Positions 15,082-21,440 of a stretch of 24,161 nt of DNA are shown in pieces. Where the stretch lies: NCBI GenBank assembly GCA_017479035.1, contig JAFVCR010000155.1:1-24161 (forward strand), read 5' to 3'. Under the pieces are notes generated by a model. That model did no database searches. It was not told the origin of the DNA and saw nothing but the letters and a program-made list of their open reading frames with translations. The position numbers and the translations under genes were made by a program. The stretch is from Kiritimatiellia bacterium. Lineage in GTDB: Bacteria; Verrucomicrobiota; Kiritimatiellia; RFP12; UBA1067. The first letter of the stretch is position 1, and every line of letters starts with the position of its first letter.

Positions 15082-16269
15082 ATGAAGAAGATACTAATGG
15101 TTGCCGCATTGGCGGCAATGGGAGCGGGAGCGGCTCCAGTAGTGGAGATTACAAGCGTCCAACAACAATATCCGTGGACGAATACCGTGGACATTACATA
15201 TACGTCTACCGGCATTGCGGAGGAGAATACGTATTACGTGGTGTTCAAAGCGTATGACGCGGCGAGCAAAGAAATCGGCGTAATAACGAACGATCTAAAA
15301 GTGTCGCAAGGCTCTACATGGGTAGCGCAGTGGCAACCGCCATTCAACGTCCGTTACGAAAACTGCTCCATGATCCCCTACGTATACAAAGGCGGCATGG
15401 ACGATTACATGGTGATCGACCTTGAAACGTGGCAGGTAACGTACGAGCCGATGTCCACGCAAATAGCCTCCAACGAAAAATACAATACCGACGAATACAA
15501 AACGAAGAAACTCGTCTTGCGCAAAGTCGAAGGAGACAAGTCCTATCAAATCGGCTACAATGAGACTGGCGAGATTACCCGTGGAAATTATGCAAATACA
15601 AGGCACTCCACATTTGTCCCTGCCGACTACTACCTTACGATATTCCCCGTCACCGAGGGTCAATACCGGCGTATAATGGGAGATACTTCATATGCCGACA
15701 CGAACTTGCCGGTGGTGAATCTTTCGTGGAATACGATTCGCGGCAGTGCCGGCGTAATGGCCGATCCCACATCAACGTGCGTTTTCGTCAAATTGAAGGC
15801 GCGTCTCGAAGCAAATGGATTCGATTCCGGTGCCGGATTCGACTTGCCCACGGAATCCATGTGGGAAGTGGCCGCGCGCGCAGGCGTTCTCACACGCTAC
15901 ATTTGGGGCGACACCACCACCGGCTGGGAGGCATACACTACGGCCAGCAACAATTCCAAGGCATCGCGGCAGGTGCCGGGGCTTCTCCGGCCCAACGCAT
16001 GGGGCTTCTACGACATGATCGGCAACGTGTGGGACATAACGCGCGATCTCGGGCGCAATACCGACCTCGCATCCATCAGCGAACAAGCACAAAATGCATT
16101 CACGCCGTTCCTTGGCGGTGCCGGGCAGCTTATAATACGTCTTGGCGGTGGCTCCCCATTGTACAACGCCATCGACACTGAATACTATCGCATCTCAACT
16201 GTGTACGTTTCCGACCACAACAACTCGGCCTCGGTGCATATTTCTTTCCGCATCGCCTGGCACAAATAA
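15082..16269 (+). CDS. Secreted protein with FGE-sulfatase/C-type-lectin-fold domain, copy B (395 aa)
   Basis: Paralogue of the gene at 7505-8650, in opposite orientation. Signal peptide MKKILMVAALAAMGAGAA. The next 75 or so residues are identical to copy A, and similarity remains high to about residue 150 (YEPMSTQ, NEKYN, KLVLRKV). The C-terminal FGE-like domain is recognisable (YLTIFPVTEGQYRRIMGD, FDLPTESMWEVAARAG, IWGDTTTGWEAY, PNAWGFYDMIGNVWD, a terminal ISFRIAWHK) but differs widely from copy A in loops and length. The catalytic cysteines of true FGE enzymes are not seen. The start ATG at 15082-15084 has AGGAG at 15069-15073; an in-frame ATG at 15037 lies inside the conserved hairpin and is not preferred. 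The location is presumably periplasmic or cell surface; the function is unknown, with ligand binding as the best guess. Confidence 0.88.
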   Translation: MKKILMVAALAAMGAGAAPVVEITSVQQQYPWTNTVDITYTSTGIAEENTYYVVFKAYDAASKEIGVITNDLKVSQGSTWVAQWQPPFNVRYENCSMIPYVYKGGMDDYMVIDLETWQVTYEPMSTQIASNEKYNTDEYKTKKLVLRKVEGDKSYQIGYNETGEITRGNYANTRHSTFVPADYYLTIFPVTEGQYRRIMGDTSYADTNLPVVNLSWNTIRGSAGVMADPTSTCVFVKLKARLEANGFDSGAGFDLPTESMWEVAARAGVLTRYIWGDTTTGWEAYTTASNNSKASRQVPGLLRPNAWGFYDMIGNVWDITRDLGRNTDLASISEQAQNAFTPFLGGAGQLIIRLGGGSPLYNAIDTEYYRISTVYVSDHNNSASVHISFRIAWHK

Positions 16270-16276
16270 CCAACTT

Positions 16277-16310
16277 CAAACTGCAAACTGCACACTGCAA
16301 ACTGCAAACT
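16277..16310. repeat. Heptamer tandem repeat (CAAACTG, about 5 copies)
   Basis: CAAACTG, CAAACTG, CACACTG, CAAACTG and CAAACT follow each other without gaps just after the stop of the FGE-like copy B gene. One unit carries a single substitution. It sits between the stop codon and the conserved 85-bp 3' element; copy A has nothing like it in the same place. Confidence 0.85.
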
Positions 16311-16312
16311 AT

Positions 16313-16397
16313 AAAGAGGGGAGGTGGCGTATAAGGTATATAAAGAGGATTTTAGATGTTTAGTAGTACAAACGGCGGGAGCGATGCTTCCGCCGTT
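16313..16397 (+). repeat. Conserved 85-bp 3' element, copy B, with hairpin
   Basis: Partner of 7425-7341. It starts 43 bp after the FGE-like stop. Shared parts are AAAGAGGGGAGGTGGCG, an AGAGG ribosome-like site and an ATG opening MFSSTNGG, then an 11-bp stem AACGGCGGGAG (16371-16381) with CTTCCGCCGTT (16387-16397), with one G-U pair and a different 5-nt loop. It separates this gene from the convergent rsmE (stop 16405), so it may act as terminator for both; a short TTTGT tract lies on the rsmE-reading side. Confidence 0.72.
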
Positions 16398-16404
16398 ATG
16401 AGTA

Positions 16405-17133
16405 TCACTGCTGCAGATGCATGAGGAGAGCCCCCATAATAGCCACGGTGGCCGTATCTGTTTTGAGGATGCGCCCGTCGAGGGAAATCGCATCGAAACC
16501 TTTTGCCTGAAACATCTCCAGTTCTGAATCCGTCCACCCGCCTTCCGGCCCTATCGCAAGAAGCAGGCGTGCGCCGTTGCATGCCTTGGCAAAATCGCCG
16601 CTCTCTGGCGACCTCTGCGCAGGATGCGCCAAGAGCCTCACCGGATAGTGCTTTGTATCAAGCGCCGAAAGGAACTTGCGAAAGTTGCGATGCTGATGCA
16701 ACTGCGGCAATGTCGCCGTGCCGCACTGCATGAGCGCATCCACCATCAACGGCCGGTATTCCTCCTCCTTGAGTATGGTGGCTCCCCAGAACATCTTTTC
16801 GACCTTGGCCGCTCCCACTAGGAATATATTGCCCACGCCAAGCTGCACCAGTTGCGGCAGCAGACGCTTGAACGCACGCGGACGCGGCGGCGCAAGTATC
16901 AAATCGATCCACGGCTCCGGCGCAATCTCGTCATGCACGCATCTGCAAACCACCTTGCCGCCCCCGATTTGCACAACTTCGCCCGTGCCTATGCGTCCGC
17001 CCACCACACCTGTTTTCAAAACCTTCCCTGGCGTTGCATGCAGAACATTTACCACGTGCTCCGCGCGTACCCCGCCGAAAGCCACAGTGCCGTCTGCGGC
17101 GATTTCCTCCGGTTCGAAAAGGATGCGATTCAT
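16405..17133 (-). CDS. rsmE: 16S rRNA (uracil-1498-N3)-methyltransferase (rsmE)
   Basis: SPOUT-class methyltransferase that modifies U1498 in the decoding centre of 16S rRNA using S-adenosylmethionine. The 242-aa length is normal. Seen: an N-terminal PUA-like domain starting MNRILFEPEEI (about 1-70), LAPPRPRAFKRLLPQLVQLGV, and the knot motifs LLLAIGPEGGWTDSELEMF and ISLDGRILKTDTATVAIMG at the C-terminus. The ATG (17131-17133) overlaps the stop of the M16 peptidase gene as ATGA, so the two are coupled. Last gene of the leftward hisB operon. Confidence 0.95.
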   Translation of the reverse strand: MNRILFEPEEIAADGTVAFGGVRAEHVVNVLHATPGKVLKTGVVGGRIGTGEVVQIGGGKVVCRCVHDEIAPEPWIDLILAPPRPRAFKRLLPQLVQLGVGNIFLVGAAKVEKMFWGATILKEEEYRPLMVDALMQCGTATLPQLHQHRNFRKFLSALDTKHYPVRLLAHPAQRSPESGDFAKACNGARLLLAIGPEGGWTDSELEMFQAKGFDAISLDGRILKTDTATVAIMGALLMHLQQ

Positions 17134-18368
17134 TTTGGCAGAACCAGACTTGTGGCACGGAGGTTGTCATCAAGGACTGTCTGCGCAACATCCAGAATAT
17201 CCTCTCTCGTGACTCTCGAAAGCGATCCCACGATTTCTTCCACTGGCACTATGCGCCCGAATACGCTGACGCTTGAAAGATGCAGCACTAGCCTGGACTG
17301 CAACCGCTCCAGCCCGATGCGAAAATTGCCCGTGATGTAATCCTTGATGCGTGCGAGTTCGGCGGCGGACGGCGCCTTGGTGCGTATCAAATCCAGTTCG
17401 CGGCGTATTACATCTAGCGCCTTTTCCAGCCGCGGCGCATCAACACCTGCCGAAACGCCCCAAAAACCCGTATCGTCAAACGCCTGCAACACCGAATGGA
17501 TGTCGTAACTCAATGCCGCTTTTTCACGGACGCGCTGGAAAAGCCGGCTCGTCATGCCCCTTCCCATGATCGCATCGAACAAAAGCAACGCATAGCGGCG
17601 CGGGTCGTTCGCCGCAAACGTGCGATAGCCAATCGCAATCTGCGCCTGCTGGATTTCGCGCTTGACTGTGATTTCGCGGTTTTTCAACCGTTTGGTTTTG
17701 CGCACTCGCACATACTGCAGCGGCTTACCCTCTGGCAGATTGCCCAGCGCATCCTCTATCGCTTTCTTTGCATCGGCGCAATCAAAACGCCCCACGAGAA
17801 TCGCGATCGTGGCGGCAGGAACGTATGCCTTTTTGTGATATTCGCGCATCGCATCGGCGGTGAGGCTCCTCAATGCCGCTTCGTTTCCGATTACCGGCCG
17901 CCCCACGGCATTGCCGGGGAAAAGCAACCGCGAAAGATTTTCGGCGGCCACGTTGTCCGGCTCGTCATCGTACATCTTCAATTCCTGCAGCACCACATTG
18001 CGTTCACGCGCGAACTCGCCGGGATCGAATGCCGGGCTGGTGAACATTTCGCTTATCACGTCCACTGCCGTACGCATGCGCTCGTGCGGAACACGGGCGT
18101 AGAAACAAGTCCCCTCCTCGCCCGTCCATGCGTTGAAATTGCCCCCGCACCCTTCTATCCTGCGCGACAATTCCAGCTGCGAACGCCTCTCCGTCCCCTT
18201 GAAAAGCATATGTTCTATGAAGTGCGACACTCCCGCCATTTCATCGCTCTCGTGGCGGGAGCCGCTTGCCACGAACACCCCGTACGTCACCGATTCCGCA
18301 TTGCCGTCCGGCGCAAGAACGATCCTCAACCCATTTGGCAGCGTATCAAGCACGGGCGGCGGCGGCAC
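17130..18368 (-). CDS. M16-family zinc peptidase (insulinase/PqqL/MPP-like)
   Basis: A 412-aa single-unit M16 protein. The inverted zinc motif HFIEH (His49, Glu52, His53) is followed by the third ligand Glu129 in VVLQELKMYDDEPDN; exactly 75 residues separate His53 and Glu129, as in active M16B peptidases. The second half contains the substrate-contact element RLFQRVREKAALSYDI, the usual R/Y pair of the family, so both halves needed for activity are in one chain. No signal peptide is seen. The start is GTG at 18366-18368, with AAGGAG at 8-nt spacing; the first 23 bp overlap the end of hisA. The substrate is unknown; relatives degrade small peptides or process proteins. Confidence 0.93.
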   Translation of the reverse strand: MPPPPVLDTLPNGLRIVLAPDGNAESVTYGVFVASGSRHESDEMAGVSHFIEHMLFKGTERRSQLELSRRIEGCGGNFNAWTGEEGTCFYARVPHERMRTAVDVISEMFTSPAFDPGEFARERNVVLQELKMYDDEPDNVAAENLSRLLFPGNAVGRPVIGNEAALRSLTADAMREYHKKAYVPAATIAILVGRFDCADAKKAIEDALGNLPEGKPLQYVRVRKTKRLKNREITVKREIQQAQIAIGYRTFAANDPRRYALLLFDAIMGRGMTSRLFQRVREKAALSYDIHSVLQAFDDTGFWGVSAGVDAPRLEKALDVIRRELDLIRTKAPSAAELARIKDYITGNFRIGLERLQSRLVLHLSSVSVFGRIVPVEEIVGSLSRVTREDILDVAQTVLDDNLRATSLVLPK

Positions 18369-19089
18369 CTTTCATCTCCTTCAATGTCGAAACACCATCA
18401 TACAAAGCCTTCCCCACTATAGCCGCGCGCAGATTGCCCCTGCCAAGTGCCACAAGCCGCCGGACATGCTCCGGAGTGGATACTCCGCCTGATGCCGTGA
18501 TCGCCGTTTGCGGATTTACCGCCGCCGCATCGCATACCGTTTCCATTTCGCGGAAATTCGGCCCCTTGAGCATGCCGTCCGTGGCGGTGTCCGTATATAT
18601 TATGTGTGCGCATCCCTCTCCGGCGATCTTCTCCACGAACCCTGCCGCTTTTACGGACGTGGTCTCCACCCATCCGCGAGTCTGCACCATGCCGTTGCGC
18701 GCATCGATGCCCACTGCTATGCGCTCCCCCCACTTCCGCAACGCCTCCGCCAGGAATGCAGGATCTTCTATCGCCGCCGAACCTATCATCGCCCTCGCCG
18801 CCCCCGCCTCGAGCACTTTCTCCACTGCGTCCATTGTGCGCAGCCCGCCGCCAACTTCCACTGGTCCTCCGAAAGCCTCGATTATTTTTGCCACAACCTC
18901 CGCATGGCGCGGAGTCCCGGCGAACGCGCCGTCGAGATCCACTACATGTAGTTCTTCGCCGCCTTCGTCGCGCCACGTCTTCGCCTGCGCTGCCGGGTCT
19001 CTATTGTATTGCGTGGCATCGTCCGCCCTGCCCTGGCGCAGACGCACGCAAACTCCGCCTTTTAGATCTATCGCCGGCAAAATTGTCAT
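18346..19089 (-). CDS. hisA: HisA: ProFAR isomerase (histidine biosynthesis)
   Basis: Phosphoribosylformimino-5-aminoimidazole carboxamide ribotide isomerase, fourth step of histidine synthesis; a TIM barrel in the cytoplasm. The 247-aa length is normal. Seen: PAIDLKGGVCVRL with catalytic Asp8, VVDLDGA, EVGGGLRT (phosphate site), AVGIDARNG with Asp129, TDGMLKGPN, ASGGVST and VGKALYDG. The ATG (19087-19089) shares one base with the hisB stop (TGATG), which fixes the start and implies coupling. A longer frame to 19368 lies within hisB and is rejected. Its 3' end overlaps the M16 gene by 23 bp. Confidence 0.96.
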   Translation of the reverse strand: MTILPAIDLKGGVCVRLRQGRADDATQYNRDPAAQAKTWRDEGGEELHVVDLDGAFAGTPRHAEVVAKIIEAFGGPVEVGGGLRTMDAVEKVLEAGAARAMIGSAAIEDPAFLAEALRKWGERIAVGIDARNGMVQTRGWVETTSVKAAGFVEKIAGEGCAHIIYTDTATDGMLKGPNFREMETVCDAAAVNPQTAITASGGVSTPEHVRRLVALGRGNLRAAIVGKALYDGVSTLKEMKGAAAARA

Positions 19090-19691
19090 CACAGCACCCC
19101 TTTCGACGACGGCACACCCTTCTCGCGCAAATCCGCAGCCGCAGCCGTGCGCAACGCCCGCGCAAACGCCTTGAAGAACCCTTCGCATACGTGATGCGTC
19201 TCGTCGCCGTAGATCTCGCGCAGATGTATGTTCATGCGGCCTTCCACCGATACGCTGCGGAAAAACTCTTCCAGCAATTTTACCTCGAAATCGCGCACGA
19301 ACAGATGTTTCTTCGGCGTTTGCATCACTATGAACGGCCTCCCGCCAAGGTCTACCGAACACTCGCACAGTGCCTCATCCATCGGTATCGAAGCGAACCC
19401 GTAGCGCGTTATGCCCTTGCGCTCGCCGAGTGCCGCGTTCAACGCCTGCCCCAGCACAAGCCCCGTATCCTCCACCGTGTGGTGGTAGTCCACGTCCAGA
19501 TCGCCCTTCGCCTCCAGCGTGAGGTCTATCAGCGAATGCTTGGCGAACAGTTCGAGCATGTGGTCGAAGAACCCTATCCCCGTTGCGATATTCCCCTTCC
19601 CGGATCCGTCCAGATCCAGCGAAAGTCTGATTTCCGTTTCTCTTGTTTTTCTCTCTATCGTAGCCGTGCGCATGATTGCGGATTCTATCAT
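19089..19691 (-). CDS. hisB: HisB: imidazoleglycerol-phosphate dehydratase
   Basis: Sixth step of histidine synthesis, a manganese enzyme in the cytoplasm. Monofunctional: no histidinol-phosphatase domain is attached. Seen: RTATIERKTRETEIRLSL, GIGFFDHMLELFAKH, DYHHTVEDTGLVLG, and the second metal motif DETHHVCEGFFKAFARAL. The frame runs far upstream to 20069, but that part lies opposite the divergent GltD-like gene and has no family similarity. Two starts are reasonable: ATG at 19691 (200 aa, weak GGGG site) and ATG at 19673 (194 aa, closer to the family start MRTA but with no ribosome site). I use 19691. First gene of the hisB-hisA-M16-rsmE operon. Confidence 0.94.
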   Translation of the reverse strand: MIESAIMRTATIERKTRETEIRLSLDLDGSGKGNIATGIGFFDHMLELFAKHSLIDLTLEAKGDLDVDYHHTVEDTGLVLGQALNAALGERKGITRYGFASIPMDEALCECSVDLGGRPFIVMQTPKKHLFVRDFEVKLLEEFFRSVSVEGRMNIHLREIYGDETHHVCEGFFKAFARALRTAAAADLREKGVPSSKGVL

Positions 19692-19712
19692 ATTTGCCCC
19701 ACGCCCGCAAGG

Positions 19713-19742
19713 GAAATAGTTTGCAGAGTATCTGCAATGCAA
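19713..19742 (-). promoter_or_regulatory. Putative hisB promoter with overlapping palindrome
   Basis: Minus strand TTGCAT (19742-19737), an 18-bp spacer and TATTTC (19718-19713). Inside the spacer lies a palindrome, TTGCAGA-GTA-TCTGCAA (19721-19737), with 7-bp arms and a 3-bp centre. A protein bound there would block this promoter, so it is an operator candidate. The -10 box is poor, hence the low score. Confidence 0.4.
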
Positions 19743-19771
19743 AAATACATATCCGCTTGCAACATTTACAG

Positions 19772-19800
19772 TGGAAACAGCGCGGAAAATGATGTAGAAT
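19772..19800 (+). promoter_or_regulatory. Weak promoter candidate for the GltD-like gene
   Basis: TGGAAA (19772-19777), 17 bp, then TAGAAT (19795-19800), followed by the strong ribosome site AAGGAGG (about 9-nt spacing) before the ATG at 19831. The -35 is far from consensus. Confidence 0.4.
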
Positions 19801-19830
19801 CGTGGCGAAGTTTGAAGGAGGATCATAATC

Positions 19831-21129
19831 ATGGCACTGCATGTATTGGATGAAGCGAAAATGTGCCTGGGTTGCCCCAAACCCAGATGCCAGCAAGGAT
19901 GCCCGATCGGTACGGACATCCCCTCCGTCATAAAACTCCTCAAAGCCGGCAAACTTGACGAAGCCGGACAAAAACTCTTCGAGAACAACCCCCTCACCAC
20001 CGTCTGCTCGCTCGTCTGCAACCACGAAAAACAATGCGAAGGCAACTGCGTGCGCGGCATCAAAGGCACGCCCGTGCACTTCAGCGTGATCGAAAACTAC
20101 ATCTCGCGCACATACGCATACAAAATGACGCGCGGCCCCGCCCCGCAGAACGGCATGAAAGCGGCTATAATAGGTTCTGGCCCTGCCGGCCTCACCATCG
20201 CCGTGGAACTCGCCCGCAAAGGCTATGCCATCACCATATTCGAGGCGCGCGACAAAATCGGCGGCATGATGCGCTACGGCATCCCCGATTTCCGCCTGCC
20301 CGATTCAGTGCTCGACGATTTCCAATACCGCCACCTCGAACTCAAAGGCGTGAAAGTGCGCACCAATACGGTGATAGGCAAATCCATCTCTCTCGACGAT
20401 CTTTTCCGCGACGGCTACAAGGCCGTGTTCATCGGCGCGGGTCTCTGGAAAGCGCGCACGCTGCACATCAAAGGCGAGAGCCTCGGCAATGCGGTCTTCG
20501 GCATAGACTACCTCGCCAATCCCACCGCATTCCGTTTGGGGGACAATATAGCCGTAATCGGCGCGGGCAACAGCGCGATGGACTGCGCCCGCACCGCAAT
20601 CCGCAACGGCGCAAGGCACGTCACCTGTTACGCCAGACGCGATGAAATCTCCGCCAGCGAGCATGAAGTATCCTACGCTCAGCTTGAAGGTGTCGCACTG
20701 GTAAAATGCCGCGTGCCCGTGGAAATCAGGGAAAACGGCGTAATCTTCTGCGAGAATGCACGCAAAGAAGATGGTTCGTGGGCGGCCGTGCCCGGCAGCG
20801 AAATGCTGCACCCGCACACTGGCGTGATCATCTCCGTATCGCAAGGCCCCGAAGAAAATGTCGCCAACGGTTCGGAAAAGAAAATCGAAACAACCGCCAA
20901 AGGCCTCCTTGAAATCGACGAAAACGGCGCAACATCTCGTCCCGGCGTGTATGCCGGCGGCGATGCCGTGCTTGGCGCAAGAACGGTTGTGGAAGCGGTT
21001 GCCATCGCAAAACGCGTGGCCGGCGCGATGGATGCCTACATGCAATCCCTCCCCGTGGATACCGCCTCCGACCCGTACGCCAATCTTCCTGTTTACGACA
21101 CCACCGCATCAGATGCCCTCGCTAGGTAA
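19831..21129 (+). CDS. GltD-like NAD(P)-dependent FAD/4Fe-4S oxidoreductase
   Basis: A 432-aa protein of the glutamate-synthase small-subunit family. Two 4Fe-4S cysteine sets lie at the N-terminus: Cys12, 15, 20, 24 and Cys59, 63, 69, 73. Then come the FAD site IIGSGPAGLTIAVELA (GSGPAG at 115-120), GGMMRYGIPDFRLP (family hallmark), a second nucleotide site VIGAGNSAMD (244-249, for NAD(P)H) and the closing FAD motif GVYAGGDAVLGARTVVEAVAIAKR. Such proteins feed electrons from NAD(P)H to a partner. No large glutamate synthase subunit lies beside it, so the partner is unknown and glutamate synthesis is not certain; NfnB- or SudA-like roles are possible. The start ATG follows AAGGAGG. It is divergent from hisB and followed by a clear terminator. 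Confidence 0.88.
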   Translation: MALHVLDEAKMCLGCPKPRCQQGCPIGTDIPSVIKLLKAGKLDEAGQKLFENNPLTTVCSLVCNHEKQCEGNCVRGIKGTPVHFSVIENYISRTYAYKMTRGPAPQNGMKAAIIGSGPAGLTIAVELARKGYAITIFEARDKIGGMMRYGIPDFRLPDSVLDDFQYRHLELKGVKVRTNTVIGKSISLDDLFRDGYKAVFIGAGLWKARTLHIKGESLGNAVFGIDYLANPTAFRLGDNIAVIGAGNSAMDCARTAIRNGARHVTCYARRDEISASEHEVSYAQLEGVALVKCRVPVEIRENGVIFCENARKEDGSWAAVPGSEMLHPHTGVIISVSQGPEENVANGSEKKIETTAKGLLEIDENGATSRPGVYAGGDAVLGARTVVEAVAIAKRVAGAMDAYMQSLPVDTASDPYANLPVYDTTASDALAR

Positions 21130-21152
21130 AATCGCTGGAACAACGCGTCTTT

Positions 21153-21187
21153 AAGAGTGTGCAATCATCGTTTGCACACTCTTTTTG
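21153..21187 (+). terminator. Intrinsic terminator of the GltD-like gene
   Basis: A 12-bp stem, AAGAGTGTGCAA (21153-21164) with TTGCACACTCTT (21172-21183), closes a 7-nt loop and runs into a T-tract (21182-21186). It starts 24 bp after the stop codon. Confidence 0.88.
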
Positions 21188-21217
21188 TATTGTCCCGGAA
21201 TGCCGCGATTCCCGTTT

Positions 21218-21337
21218 CGAGATGCAAAGTATCGATACATTGAGTCGAAAGTATCGATACTTTTGCTCGGAAGTATCGATACTTTTGGTTGAAAGTATCG
21301 ATACTTTGTATCAGAAGTATCGATACTTTGCATCTCG
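21218..21337. repeat. Array of five GTATCGATAC palindromes at exact 22-bp period
   Basis: The 10-bp palindrome GTATCGATAC starts at 21229, 21251, 21273, 21295 and 21317, with four 12-bp spacers. Flanks are partly conserved (AA before, TT after, so most units read AAGTATCGATACTTT), and the middle of each spacer varies. The whole array is bounded by a perfect 21-bp inverted repeat (21218-21238 against 21317-21337), beginning CGAGATGC and ending GCATCTCG. It sits between two terminators of convergent genes, so it is unlikely to be transcribed strongly. No gene lies here; frames on both strands are by-products of the repeat. Confidence 0.92.
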
Positions 21338-21370
21338 CCGCATGGAAGATACACTCTGCCAAGTGTAGAT

Positions 21371-21399
21371 AAAAACAATCCCTGCGCTATGGCAGGGAT
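21371..21399 (-). terminator. Intrinsic terminator of the SGNH esterase operon
   Basis: An 8-bp stem, ATCCCTGC (21378-21385) with GCAGGGAT (21392-21399), closes a 6-nt loop. Read on the minus strand it is followed by TGTTTTTATC. It lies about 40 bp after the last esterase stop. Confidence 0.75.
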
Positions 21400-21440
21400 A
21401 TGCAAACTGTGTGAAAATGTGCTGTTATGCTAGAATCTGG

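Noticed and set aside
16277..16310. Heptamer repeat as a phase-variation tract
   Set aside because: It lies after the stop codon of the FGE-like gene and outside any promoter, so changes in copy number would not alter a reading frame or promoter spacing.
19692..20069. Long N-terminal extension of hisB
   Set aside because: It lies mostly antisense to the GltD-like gene and has no similarity to the dehydratase family.
21218..21337. CRISPR array
   Set aside because: Repeats of 10-16 bp and spacers of 12 bp or less are too short, the spacers share their flanks, and no cas gene is present.
21151..21405. Reading frames on both strands with repeated SIDT/KYRYF peptides
   Set aside because: They are translations of the palindromic array; both strands give similar peptides, as expected of a palindromic repeat.
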